DNA of 64,000 nt from Blastocatellia bacterium (lineage in GTDB: Bacteria > Acidobacteriota > Blastocatellia > UBA7656 > JADIYM01). Where the stretch lies: positions 1 through 64,000 of the forward strand of contig JAJTWZ010000022.1 in the NCBI GenBank assembly GCA_021463145.1. Reading direction: 5' to 3'. The notes under the pieces are model-generated. The model searched no databases and had not been told where the DNA came from. It was given only the letters and a program-made list of their open reading frames with translations. Position numbers and translations under genes: made by a program. Below, piece by piece: positions 1 to 8,720 of this stretch. Position 1 is the stretch's first letter, and each line of letters begins with the position of its first letter.

Positions 1-66
1 GAAGCGCCTTGGAGTGCGGCGTGAAGCGCCTTGGAGTGCGGCGTGAAGCGCCTTGGAGTGCGGCGT
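1..66. repeat. 22-bp tandem repeat, three copies
   Basis: The unit GAAGCGCCTTGGAGTGCGGC followed by GT (22 bp) occurs three times head to tail with no mismatch and begins at the window edge, so more copies may lie to the left. A fourth, diverging unit starts at 67. The GAAGCGCC core recurs in other intergenic repeats of this window (about 11637, 11703 and 48751). No gene covers it. Confidence 0.95.
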
Positions 67-183
67 GAAGCGCCGCTTTGAGGGAGCGGGGAGAGGAAGG
101 GGTTCGAGGTCGCGCAACCGGTTGGATTCATCGGCTACCAAAGCGGCGCTCCACCCAGCTACCAAAGCAGCGCTTCACGCCGC
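60..183. repeat. Inverted repeat flanking a short spacer
   Basis: Positions 60-80 and 163-183 are 21-bp inverted copies with one mismatch (left arm begins GCGGCGTGAAGCGCC). The left arm continues the tandem repeat at 1-66, and a second shorter CAAAGCGGCGCT copy lies at 143-154. Together they occupy the leader of the next gene. The structure resembles a degenerate palindromic intergenic element; no coding signal is visible in 1-286. Confidence 0.8.
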
Positions 184-298
184 GCCGGCTTGAGCCACCT
201 CCCTCAGTGGCGTATGCTCGCGCCGTCTCCCCGATCCAACCGATCTACCGGGTTCGAGCGCCAATCGGCGTGGACGACGTTCGAGCAGGAGTTTCCCG

Positions 299-1081
299 AT
301 GAGCAGGAATGCGACCGCACTCGACGCTCGATGGCTTGAGTCCGTCGTGTCGCGTATCGGACCGTCCGCTCCGCTGTTTGCAGTCGTCAGCGGGGCCCAT
401 CTTTACGGATTCGCTTCTACGGAAAGCGACGTCGACATCCGCGGGTCGCACGTCCTGCCGCTCGAATCCGTTCTCGGCCTGCGTCCGCCGCGTGAAACGC
501 ACGAACGGAACGAACCGGTCGACGGCGCGCGAATCGACTTCGTTTCGCACGACATCGCCAAGCTGTTGCGGCTCCTTGTCGCGAAGAACGGTTACGTGCT
601 CGAGCAGATAACGTCGCCGCACGTCGTCGTCGCCGCACCCGGGTTCGAGCGTCTGCGCGATCTGGCCCGGGGGTTCGTGAACCGCACTCTCTACCACCAC
701 TATCGCGGCTTCGTGCGGGGACGCTGGAAGGCTTTCACGTCGGAAGAGCCCAAACGCGTGAAGACCCTGCTGTATGTCTACCGCGTGCTTCTGACGGGCA
801 CTCACCTCATGGCTACCGGCGACGTGGAGTGCAACCTCCTTCGCCTTGCAGCGGAACGCCACGTCGATTCGATCGGCGAACTCGTCGAACGGAAGCGGTC
901 CGGCGAGGGAACGACGATGGACCGGGACGAGGTCGAGCGCCACGCGCAGCGTATCTCGACGCTCGAGGCGGAAATGCTCCGCGCCTACGAGCATTCGCCG
1001 CTGCCCGAAACGGCGCCCAACATCGGCGACATCGACAGATTCCTGGTCGACGTGAGAGTGAACCGGACGAGCGGGAGTTGA
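299..1081 (+). CDS. RlaP-type nucleotidyltransferase
   Basis: Predicted DNA-polymerase-beta-superfamily nucleotidyltransferase of the RlaP/COG3541 type, 260 residues, which is the normal size. The N-terminus carries the family signature SGAHLYG (residues 31-37) followed by ESDVDIRG, giving the two metal-binding aspartates D44 and D46. Families of this kind transfer nucleotides to nucleic acid or other acceptors; RlaP members have been linked to RNA repair, but nothing beside this gene (no ligase, no phosphatase) supports that role here. An AGGAG at 287-291 sits 7 bases before the ATG and fixes the start. It stands alone between repeats and purL. The superfamily is clear, the substrate is unknown. 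Confidence 0.8.
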   Translation: MSRNATALDARWLESVVSRIGPSAPLFAVVSGAHLYGFASTESDVDIRGSHVLPLESVLGLRPPRETHERNEPVDGARIDFVSHDIAKLLRLLVAKNGYVLEQITSPHVVVAAPGFERLRDLARGFVNRTLYHHYRGFVRGRWKAFTSEEPKRVKTLLYVYRVLLTGTHLMATGDVECNLLRLAAERHVDSIGELVERKRSGEGTTMDRDEVERHAQRISTLEAEMLRAYEHSPLPETAPNIGDIDRFLVDVRVNRTSGS

Positions 1082-1238
1082 ACAGTAGTTGCGGGAATCG
1101 TCCGTGAATTTTTCGAGGCGACGAGTACCCGAGAATTCTCAGCAAACTCCGCGACTCCTGCCCTCCTTCCCATCGCCGAAGCCCATCTGCTACGCTGCGC
1201 GGTTCGAATCCCGATGAGATTCCCCGCTGGGAGACGCC

Positions 1239-3461
1239 ATGCAGCAGCCGTTTACGCCTGAAGTCATCGCCGAACACGGGCTGACGCCCTCGGAATACGA
1301 CCGGATCGTCGAGCTCCTAGAGCGACATCCGACAATCGTAGAACTGGGTATCTTCTCCGTGATGTGGAGCGAGCACTGCTCCTACAAGTCGTCGCGCGTT
1401 CATCTCAAGCGTCTTCCCACGACCGGCGAGTGCGTCGTGCAGGGACCTGGAGAGAACGCGGGCATAGTCGACATCGGCGAGGGCTACACCGTCGCGTTCA
1501 AGATCGAATCGCACAACCATCCGAGTTTCATCGAGCCCTTCCAGGGCGCCGCAACCGGCGTCGGGGGCATCCTGCGCGACATCTTCACGATGGGCGCCCG
1601 GCCCATAGCCGCGATGAACTCGCTGCATTTCGGCGATATCGACTCGCAGGGGACGCGTCGCGTCGCGGACGGCGTGGTCCGAGGAATCGGGCATTACGGC
1701 AACTGCTTCGGAGTGCCGACGATTGGTGGCGAAGTCCACTTTTCCGATCGCTACGAGAAGAACCCGCTAGTGAACGCGTTTGCGCTTGGCATCATGAAGC
1801 GCGACCAGATCTTCCTCGGCAAGGCAGAAGGCGTCGGCAATCCCGTGATCTACGTCGGGGCGAAGACGGGGCGGGACGGGATTCACGGCGCAACCATGGC
1901 GTCGGCCGAGTTCGACGACGAGGCGCTCGAGAAGCGCCCGACGGTTCAGGTTGGCGATCCGTTCCTCGAAAAGCTACTACTCGAAGCCTGCCTCGAGGCA
2001 ATGCGCTCCGGAGCTGTGGTCGGCATCCAGGACATGGGCGCCGCAGGGCTGACGTGTTCCACGTGCGAAATGGGTTTCCGCGGCGGCACCGGGGTCGAGA
2101 TCGAGCTGGATCTGGTGCCGCAACGCGAAACGGGAATGACGCCGTACGAGATAATGTTGAGCGAGTCGCAGGAGAGGATGCTGCTCGTCGCTTCGCACGG
2201 CCGCGCAAGGGAAGTGATCGAGATCTTCCACAAATGGGAACTCGATGCCGTCGTCGTGGGGCGCGTGACCGACGACGGCAAAATGCGCGTGCTCGAGCAC
2301 GGCGAAGTCGTGGCCGAGATCCCGAACGTGTTCCTGACCGACGAGGCGCCGGTTTACCACCGTCCACTCGCCAGGCCCGAGGGAGAGGTCGTTCTGGAAT
2401 TGCTGCACGACGCATTGGACGTGGATGCCGAAGGAGCGCTGCTGGAGCTTCTGGCCTCGCCGAACATCGCCTCGAAGGAATGGGTCTATGACCAGTACGA
2501 CCACATGGTCCGGACGAATACTGTCGTGCTGCCTGGCTCGGACGCCGCGGTGCTCCGAGTCAAGGAGACGCGGAAGGCGCTTGCGATGACGCTCGACAGC
2601 AACGCCCGATACTGCGAGATCGATCCCCGGCTTGGCGTAATGCACGCAGTGGCCGAGGCGGCACGCAATCTCTCGGTGACCGGGGCGCGGCCTCTCGCGG
2701 TGACGAACTGCATGAATTTCGCGTCGCCGGAACGACCGGAAACGATGTGGCAGTTCAGCGAGACGATCGACGGCATGTCGGAAGCGTGCCGTGCGTTCGA
2801 CACGCCGGTGACTGGCGGCAACGTGAGTTTTTACAACGAGACGGACGGACGTGGGATCTTTCCGACTCCAGTGATCGGGATGGTCGGACTGATCGACGAT
2901 CCGAAGCACGTCACCACTCAGTGGTTCGCGAAGGAAGGTCACGCCGTCGTGTTGATCGGCGACGAAACCCCCGCGCTCGGCGGCAGCGAATACCTTGCGA
3001 CAGTGCGCGGAGTGTTGACCGGGCCCCTGCCAGGTTTGGACCTCGATCGCGAAAAGGCGGTTCAGGAAGCGGTTCGCACCGCGATCACGGACGAGTTGAT
3101 CGTATCGGCGCACGACTGCTCGGACGGTGGGATCGCCGTGGCGCTCGCCGAGTGCTGCTTTTCGAGCTATCGGCTGCCGGCAGTCGGGGCCACCGTGGAC
3201 CTGGATTTCGGGCTCGATGCGATCACGACGCTGTTCGGCGAAGCACCCTCGCGAGTCATCGCTTCCGCGCCGGTAGGAGCTGTCGCGAAGATCGCGGAAA
3301 TCTGCCGCAGGATTGGTGTGCCGTGCCGTCAGGTCGGGATCGTGGGTGGAGACCGGCTCAGGATCGACGTGCGGGGCGCGACTTCCGTCGACGTCCGCGT
3401 TGCCGATCTCGAATCGGCCTGGCGCTCGCGAATCGCCGCGGCGATGGCCGTGGGGAGGTGA
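1239..3461 (+). CDS. purL: Phosphoribosylformylglycinamidine synthase subunit PurL
   Basis: Catalyses the ATP-dependent amidation of FGAR to FGAM, the fourth step of de novo purine synthesis, in the cytoplasm. At 740 residues it is the small PurL that needs separate PurQ (glutaminase) and PurS subunits; neither is in this window. Visible motifs include [11 protein letters not shown] (residues 42-52, active-site histidine H46), the glycine-rich [12 protein letters not shown] (71-82), ESHNHPS (90-96) and a second-half [10 protein letters not shown]. The ATG follows a weak GGGAG. The upstream 157 bases hold nothing recognisable, so the gene is probably monocistronic. Confidence 0.97.
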   Translation: MQQPFTPEVIAEHGLTPSEYDRIVELLERHPTIVELGIFSVMWSEHCSYKSSRVHLKRLPTTGECVVQGPGENAGIVDIGEGYTVAFKIESHNHPSFIEPFQGAATGVGGILRDIFTMGARPIAAMNSLHFGDIDSQGTRRVADGVVRGIGHYGNCFGVPTIGGEVHFSDRYEKNPLVNAFALGIMKRDQIFLGKAEGVGNPVIYVGAKTGRDGIHGATMASAEFDDEALEKRPTVQVGDPFLEKLLLEACLEAMRSGAVVGIQDMGAAGLTCSTCEMGFRGGTGVEIELDLVPQRETGMTPYEIMLSESQERMLLVASHGRAREVIEIFHKWELDAVVVGRVTDDGKMRVLEHGEVVAEIPNVFLTDEAPVYHRPLARPEGEVVLELLHDALDVDAEGALLELLASPNIASKEWVYDQYDHMVRTNTVVLPGSDAAVLRVKETRKALAMTLDSNARYCEIDPRLGVMHAVAEAARNLSVTGARPLAVTNCMNFASPERPETMWQFSETIDGMSEACRAFDTPVTGGNVSFYNETDGRGIFPTPVIGMVGLIDDPKHVTTQWFAKEGHAVVLIGDETPALGGSEYLATVRGVLTGPLPGLDLDREKAVQEAVRTAITDELIVSAHDCSDGGIAVALAECCFSSYRLPAVGATVDLDFGLDAITTLFGEAPSRVIASAPVGAVAKIAEICRRIGVPCRQVGIVGGDRLRIDVRGATSVDVRVADLESAWRSRIAAAMAVGR

Positions 3462-3799
3462 CCGCAGGTCCGGACGGATGACCACGGATCCGATCCGTGA
3501 TTCTCGGTGTGAACCTGTGGACGATCGAGCCAACCTCAGCGGAGGGCGGTGTTGCCAGGCCAGTTTGCCTCATCGCCGGCCAGCGCCATCCGCCGAAGCG
3601 GGCTGTCAAATCGGTCGCGATCGGGTTCGTGGCGGCGCCTCTCCGAGAGGCCGACAGTGGAGCGGCGCGGCCCGCACCCGGCGCGACAAGATGCTGGACA
3701 AATGTCCAAGGCGGAGAATACGGTCCCGCCGTGGATCCGTCAAGCGCCAAATCCGGCGGAGGCCGGTTGGCGCTCGCTCGCGGTGGTAGACTGACGTGG
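3462..3799. other. Intergenic region, no convincing gene
   Basis: This stretch follows purL. It starts with a small palindrome, CACGGAT CCG ATCCGTG (about 3484-3500), which could be a weak purL terminator but lacks a clear T-run. An open frame runs through from a GTG at 3497 into the next gene, but its translation is low-complexity Ala/Arg/Pro typical of non-coding GC-rich DNA, so I do not extend the next gene into it. Confidence 0.4.
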
Positions 3800-4081
3800 A
3801 TGACCGAATCGCTCACACGTGACGGCGCCGTTCGAATCGCGATGGAAGACGCTGCACGGCGCTCCTCATCCGATCCTTCGATTTCGACTGTCGACGACGA
3901 ATACTTTCCGAACTCGGCGCTAGGAGCGGCGCGTCCGGGAGAGATGAACGCGGCGGTGGTGACGCCAGGGTGGCGAATCCTCCTGAACGCCGGCGACCGG
4001 CAGTTCGTTTACCGAGCCAGCGCACGCCAGGTTCGCCACGTTGGCGACGACGGAACCGTGCATTTGATCCATCCGAAATGA
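3800..4081 (+). CDS. Hypothetical protein, 93 aa
   Basis: I do not recognise this small protein. It has no signal peptide or membrane segment. The N-terminal half contains TVDDEYFPNSALG, the C-terminal half TPGWRILLNAGDRQFVYRA, a pattern of alternating hydrophobic residues that suggests a short beta-hairpin domain. The ATG at 3800 was preferred over an in-frame GTG at 3497 because the extra 101 residues look non-coding. It ends 49 bases before the subtilase gene on the same strand, so the two may be co-transcribed. A role as partner or inhibitor of the protease would be conjecture. Confidence 0.5.
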   Translation: MTESLTRDGAVRIAMEDAARRSSSDPSISTVDDEYFPNSALGAARPGEMNAAVVTPGWRILLNAGDRQFVYRASARQVRHVGDDGTVHLIHPK

Positions 4082-4130
4082 CGCTCGCTCGACGGTCTGC
4101 TACCGCCTGGTCCGCGCCGCGGAGGTCCCG

Positions 4131-5585
4131 ATGACCCGAAATCCCTGGCCCCACATCGTTTTTGGGCTGATCGTAGTTCTGCTCGCCGGTCTCGCCGGAA
4201 GAATCGCCGATTTCACGCTTCGCAGACGCGCCGCCCGTCCCGAGACGCCGTGCGTGCTGTATCCGTCGTCCGTGCCCGTCACGCCGACCTGGAAAATGAC
4301 GGGCGCATCCGGTCCTGCTGCGCGCGTTCTCGTCAAGTACCGCGGCGAGTCGCTTCCTGAGCGGATACTGGGAGAGATAATGGCAGGCGCGACGATCTCA
4401 CAGGCGAAGCGCCCCGGCGACGGCGTCGGGCTCGAACGGTTCGCGTCGATTCCCGGTCTTGCAGTACTCGGCTTTGCGGATTCGGCTTCCGCGGAGAGGG
4501 CGCTAGTCGGCCTCCGTCGCGACAAGTCGGTCGCTTACGCGGAGCTCGACTCCGTGTGGCACGTCGAAGCGGTCGGTCCGCAGCCGAACGACGAGCGCTT
4601 CCGCGAACAATGGGGCCTTCGTAACACCGGTCAGCCGGTCAACGGTCATCCAGGAGGAAAGGCCGGCGTCGACATCGACGCAGGCGGAGCCTGGGCGCAC
4701 GGCCTTGGGAACACCGACGTCGTCGTCGCGGTCATCGACAGCGGTATCGATCTGACGCACGAGGATCTCGCCGGCAATCTCTGGGTGAACGAAGCGGAAG
4801 CGCCAGGCAATGGCATCGACGACGACGGAAACGGCGTTATCGACGACGTGCACGGATACGACGCGATCGCGAACTCCGGTAACCCCGCGGACGACCTTGG
4901 CCACGGCACGCATGTGGCGGGCATCATCGGCGCCGTGGGCGACAACGATCGCGGAATCACGGGCGTGAACTGGTCGACGAGGATCATGGCGCTCCGGTTC
5001 CTCGGCGAGACCGGCGGCGGCACGACTAGCGATGCGATCGCCTGCATCGACTACATCATGATGATGAACGAGCGCGGAGCGAACGTCCGCGTCGTCAACT
5101 GCAGCTGGGGAAGCACCGAGAAGTCCGCAGCGCTCGAGGAAGCCATCGACCGCGCGGTCCGCAGCGGCATCCTGTTCGTGTGCGCCGCGGGAAACGACGC
5201 AATCGACAGCGATGCGATGCCTCACTATCCGTCGTCATACGCGAACCAGGGAGTTCTTTCGGTCGCCGCGATGTCGTCGAACGAATCGCTTGCGCCGTTT
5301 TCGAATTACGGTGCGCGATCGGTGGACATTGCCGCGCCGGGTGTCGACATTCTAAGTACACTTCCGAACGGCGGATACGGCTATGCGTCGGGCACGTCGA
5401 TGGCGGCGCCATTCGTAACCGGGCTTGCGGCGCTTGTCGCGGGTTCGGAGCGTAAAGTTCCACTCGAGATCGTCCGGGCGCGCGTGCTCGACGGCCGGCA
5501 GACGGTTCCCGGCCTCGACTCTCGCATTGTTACCGGCGGACGGCTTAGCGGAGGCGGAGCGTTCGGCCCGGGAACCCAACGCTGA
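4131..5585 (+). CDS. S8 family serine protease (subtilase), membrane-tethered
   Basis: Extracytoplasmic subtilisin-like endopeptidase, 484 residues. An N-terminal hydrophobic helix (about residues 8-24) followed by arginines looks like a signal anchor. A propeptide-like region (about 60-145) precedes the catalytic domain. The triad is complete: D203 in VIDSGID, H258 in GHGTHVAGI and S423 in SGTSMAAPF. An insertion with NGIDDDGNGVIDD (about residues 225-240) resembles calcium-binding loops of other secreted subtilases. No C-terminal sorting or repeat domain is present. It is followed 53 bases later by pabB, an unrelated gene. The family is certain, the substrate is not known. Confidence 0.93.
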   Translation: MTRNPWPHIVFGLIVVLLAGLAGRIADFTLRRRAARPETPCVLYPSSVPVTPTWKMTGASGPAARVLVKYRGESLPERILGEIMAGATISQAKRPGDGVGLERFASIPGLAVLGFADSASAERALVGLRRDKSVAYAELDSVWHVEAVGPQPNDERFREQWGLRNTGQPVNGHPGGKAGVDIDAGGAWAHGLGNTDVVVAVIDSGIDLTHEDLAGNLWVNEAEAPGNGIDDDGNGVIDDVHGYDAIANSGNPADDLGHGTHVAGIIGAVGDNDRGITGVNWSTRIMALRFLGETGGGTTSDAIACIDYIMMMNERGANVRVVNCSWGSTEKSAALEEAIDRAVRSGILFVCAAGNDAIDSDAMPHYPSSYANQGVLSVAAMSSNESLAPFSNYGARSVDIAAPGVDILSTLPNGGYGYASGTSMAAPFVTGLAALVAGSERKVPLEIVRARVLDGRQTVPGLDSRIVTGGRLSGGGAFGPGTQR

Positions 5586-5638
5586 TCGTCGAACCCGTCG
5601 CCGTCTCCGCCGGCAGGATTGTCGAAGTCGTTGCCGCA

Positions 5639-6916
5639 ATGCCCGTCGAGCGCCGTCCGGCTATCCTCGACAGCTCAGGTTCGGATGACGCGGCGGCGCA
5701 ATGGCTGATCGCGGCGTGGGATCCGTTCGAGACGATTGGAGACAATGGCCGCGACCCGTTGTCGGCGATAGACGAGGAGCTACGACGCCATCCGTTGACC
5801 GGAATCGACGGCCACCTGCCGGGCGCGGCCATCGGGGCGCTTTCATACGATCTCGGACGCCGGTTCGAGCGATTGCCGGCGACGGCGGAAATCGATTCGC
5901 CTTGCGCCGATGTGTCGATTGGCCTCTACGATCGGCTGGTAGTGCACGATTACCGCAGGCAATCGACCTGGATCGTATCGACCGGATTGCCTCGCGAAGG
6001 GGAGGCGGCGACTGCGTACGCACGCGATCGGCTGCGCGAGGCGGCCGATGCGCTCGAAAGGGGCCCGGCCGTCGCGCGATCGCGGGCGTCTGCACTGGAT
6101 GTGGTTGCAACCCATACACTCTCGTCCTATTCGGAGGCCGTTTGCCGCGCGCAGGAGTTCATCGGGGCCGGTGACGTGTACCAGGTGAATCTCACGCAGC
6201 GATTCACGGCGAGGCTGGGCGAGCTGTCCGCAGCGGAGATCTTCCTGCGGCTGCGTGAGCGCAATCCAGCTCCCTTCGCGGCGTATCTTGCGGAACCCGG
6301 ACGCACGATCGTGAGCGCATCGCCAGAACGGTTCCTGCGCGTGTCAGGCCGCGAGGTGGAGATGTGCCCGATCAAGGGGACTCGCCCTCGCGGAGAAAAT
6401 GCCGAAGAAGACGAACGACTCGCCCTTGAACTTCTCGAAAGCGTCAAGGACCGCGCTGAGAACCTCATGATCGTCGACCTGATCCGCAACGACCTCGGCC
6501 GCATTGCCGAATTCGGAAGCGTCTCGGTCGACGAGATCTTCGGCCTCCGTCGTTTGCCCACCGTTCATCATCTCGTCTCGCGTGTCCGGGCGACCCTGCG
6601 CCCCGATGTCCGCGCAAGCGATGTGCTTCGCGCCGCGTTTCCGTGCGGATCGATAACGGGCGCACCGAAGATCCGGGCGATGGAGATCATCGAGGAAATC
6701 GAGAAGGTGCGGCGCGGCGTGTCGATGGGCGCGATCGGTTACTTCTCGTTCGACGGAAGCGCCGACTGGAGCGTAGCGATCCGCACGATGGAGGTCGTGG
6801 AAGGAACCGCGCGATTCAACGTCGGGGGAGGCGTGGTGGCGGATTCGTCGCCGGAAGCGGAGTACGAAGAGTCGATGTGGAAGGCGCGCGCGCTGCTCGA
6901 AGCGCTCGCCGGATAA
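5639..6916 (+). CDS. pabB: Aminodeoxychorismate synthase component I
   Basis: Converts chorismate plus ammonia to 4-amino-4-deoxychorismate for folate synthesis; normally receives ammonia from the PabA glutaminase, which is not in this window. The chorismate-binding domain shows DVYQVNLTQRF (about 178-189), PIKGTRPRG (about 244-252), DLIRNDLGR (about 281-289), GSITGAPK and GGGVVADSSPEAE in family order. The PIKGT lysine favours PabB over anthranilate synthase TrpE. No ATG/GTG/TTG lies upstream in frame after the subtilase stop, so the ATG at 5639 is the start. The pabC-type gene follows 56 bases downstream, which supports the assignment. Confidence 0.9.
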   Translation: MPVERRPAILDSSGSDDAAAQWLIAAWDPFETIGDNGRDPLSAIDEELRRHPLTGIDGHLPGAAIGALSYDLGRRFERLPATAEIDSPCADVSIGLYDRLVVHDYRRQSTWIVSTGLPREGEAATAYARDRLREAADALERGPAVARSRASALDVVATHTLSSYSEAVCRAQEFIGAGDVYQVNLTQRFTARLGELSAAEIFLRLRERNPAPFAAYLAEPGRTIVSASPERFLRVSGREVEMCPIKGTRPRGENAEEDERLALELLESVKDRAENLMIVDLIRNDLGRIAEFGSVSVDEIFGLRRLPTVHHLVSRVRATLRPDVRASDVLRAAFPCGSITGAPKIRAMEIIEEIEKVRRGVSMGAIGYFSFDGSADWSVAIRTMEVVEGTARFNVGGGVVADSSPEAEYEESMWKARALLEALAG

Positions 6917-6972
6917 GCGCCCTCCTGGCGGCCTGTGCCGCGGCGGTTCGTTGTGCGAAGCTGTCTGGCATC

Positions 6973-7833
6973 GTGATCACGAAGGTCTGGCACAACGGCT
7001 CGATCCGCGCAATCGGGGACGCTGGCGTTTCGCCGCTCTCGGCTGGATTGCTTTACGGGTGGGGAGTCTTCACTACGCTCGGAATCGTCGGCGGCTCGCC
7101 GCGCCACGTCGACCGCCACGTCGCCCGCCTCGCTGCCCACGCCGAACGTCTCGGAATTCCGCTCGAGTACGACGCCGCGGCGTTCGAGGCCGCGCTGGCT
7201 GATCTGATCGCGGCGGACTCCATCGGCGATGGCCGCGCGCGGATTACCGTCGTTCGTGGTTCCGCCGGACCCTGGCGCGACGAGCTGGCGTCGCCGTCCG
7301 ATGTCTGGGTGCTCGCCGCATCCATCGAGAGCGCGCCGCGGTCGCCTTTGAACCTGACGTTGTCGCCTCACCGGGTGAACTCGGCCTCGCCGCTCGTGGG
7401 CGTGAAGTCGACGGCTTACGTCGCGCAGTTGCTCGCGTTCGAAGAGGCGAGGCAGCGCGGATTCGACGAGGCGGTCATGCTCAACGAGAGAGGCGAAGTC
7501 GTCGAGTGTTCGTCCTCGAACATTTTCTGGGTTCGCGGAGGAGAGCTGTGGACGCCAGCTCTCGGGACCGGTTGTCTGGCTGGGATAACTCGGGCGCTCG
7601 TCCTCGAGGCGGCTTCGCGCCTGCGCATTCGGGCATACGAGAGCGCCGCCACGGCGCGCGATCTTTACGACGCCGACGAGGTGTTCTGCACGAGCAGCGT
7701 GCGTGGCATTCAGCCGGTCTCGGAGTTGAACATGCATCGATATCCGGCTCCTGGCCCGGTTTCGGGCCGGCTTGTTGCGTGGTTCGGCGAGGAGCCGGCG
7801 CCCCCCGCTCCTTTTTCTGGAAAGCGGCGGTGA
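6973..7833 (+). CDS. pabC: Class IV aminotransferase, probable 4-amino-4-deoxychorismate lyase
   Basis: PLP-dependent fold-type IV enzyme, 286 residues. With pabB immediately upstream the likely reaction is removal of pyruvate from aminodeoxychorismate to give p-aminobenzoate. The PLP lysine is K145 in VGVKSTAY; the later CSSSNIFW and GTGCLAGITR motifs are typical of PabC and branched-chain aminotransferases. The start was set at the GTG at 6973, where the conserved VWHNGSI opening begins; the open frame continues upstream but there overlaps pabB and has no homology-like character. A D-amino-acid or branched-chain aminotransferase is the alternative. Confidence 0.82.
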   Translation: MITKVWHNGSIRAIGDAGVSPLSAGLLYGWGVFTTLGIVGGSPRHVDRHVARLAAHAERLGIPLEYDAAAFEAALADLIAADSIGDGRARITVVRGSAGPWRDELASPSDVWVLAASIESAPRSPLNLTLSPHRVNSASPLVGVKSTAYVAQLLAFEEARQRGFDEAVMLNERGEVVECSSSNIFWVRGGELWTPALGTGCLAGITRALVLEAASRLRIRAYESAATARDLYDADEVFCTSSVRGIQPVSELNMHRYPAPGPVSGRLVAWFGEEPAPPAPFSGKRR

Positions 7834-7939
7834 AGCTGCCGCCCGCGGCGTCGGGCGGGGAGCGGTCGAAGTTGTCGCGGAATACCTGTGGTGAGTGAGA
7901 CGAGTCCCTGCGGGATGGTGCGGAGGGGTAAGGGACGTG

Positions 7940-8273
7940 CGATCGCTCCGCGGTCGGGATCGACTGGGCGGCGGATGCGGGAATTACGGCGGGTTCGGAA
8001 ATTACGGCGGATTCGGGAATTGCGGCGGATTCGGGAATTGCGGCGGATCGCTTCGAACACTGCCGTGCCCTCGGGCTATCGCGCTTGATCGCTCCGCGGT
8101 CCTGCGATCCGCACGGGTCCTGCCGATCGAGAGAGGCCCTGCCGATAGAGCGGATCGGAACGACCGCGGAGCGGTCGATGAAATAGCCGTGGGTCGCGTG
8201 CGGCGAGTGCAACGAGCCGCAACGCGACCCGCGGAACCACCGTCCTCAGCGCGCCGACCGCGGAGCGGTCGCA
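7940..8273. repeat. Cluster of GACCGC-GGA-GCGGTC palindromes
   Basis: Four copies of an imperfect palindrome, consensus CGACCGCGGAGCGGTCG (7-bp arms, 3-nt centre), lie at 7940-7956, 8087-8101 (both variants with GATCGCTCC), 8161-8177 and 8255-8271. The segment 8161-8273 is an inverted copy of 11831-11946. The region follows pabC and carries no credible gene: a long + frame across it translates to Arg-rich sequence only. Confidence 0.85.
7976..8047. repeat. 18-bp tandem repeat, four units
   Basis: The unit TTCGGGAATTGCGGCGGA occurs at 8012-8029 and 8030-8047 without mismatch, at 7994-8011 with two mismatches and as a degenerate copy at 7976-7993. Read in one frame it would encode Gly-Asn-(Tyr/Cys)-Gly-Gly-Phe repeats, but that frame has no ribosome site and is otherwise unlike a protein, so I treat it as intergenic DNA. 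Confidence 0.85.
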
Positions 8274-8720
8274 TTTCACCATCTCGATGGAGGCGAAGGA
8301 ACCGCGTCCTTATGTGTCAACTCGACCGCTCCGAGATCGCATTGTTGAACTCGAGCCGCCGCCACAGGCTCGTCGGCCGGCGTCGGCCAATCAATGACCT
8401 ACCGCTTGATCCCGGCTTGGAACCGCCGGACAGGCGGACGCTTCGCGGTTGCGTGAGGAAGGAGGCGCGGACCAGAAAGCCCGAGCCTGACGACTCGCTC
8501 TGGCCGGGCCATCGTCCGCCGCCTGTGGCATCGGCAGTAGAAGGCGAGCGCCCCGCGGAAGTCGCTTTTGCCTTTTTCGCGACCTTCGTTGTATCCTCGC
8601 CCGAGAGCCTCTCAGCTCGTTCTCATCCTGTAAGATACGACCGACCTGAATTCACGTGGAGTTGTATGTCCGCACGCTGATTTCGACCGCCGGGAAGGCC
8701 TACCTGAGGAGTCGCGAACG
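8274..8720. other. Leader region of the FHA gene, no gene seen
   Basis: About 450 bases between the palindrome cluster and the zinc-ribbon/FHA gene. No RNA gene, repeat or convincing open frame was recognised. The promoter of the downstream gene should lie here, but no confident -35/-10 pair stands out. Confidence 0.4.

Noticed and set aside
1977-3533. 518-codon minus-strand frame inside purL
   Set aside because: Composition is typical of antisense reading in GC-rich DNA, and purL is certain.
6643-6972. Upstream extension of the pabC frame
   Set aside because: It overlaps pabB completely and is low-complexity; the GTG at 6973 begins the conserved domain.
7895-8680. Long + frame with Gly-Asn-Tyr-Gly-Gly-Phe repeats
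   Set aside because: The repeat arises from an 18-bp tandem DNA repeat, the rest is Arg-rich noise over palindromes, and there is no ribosome site.
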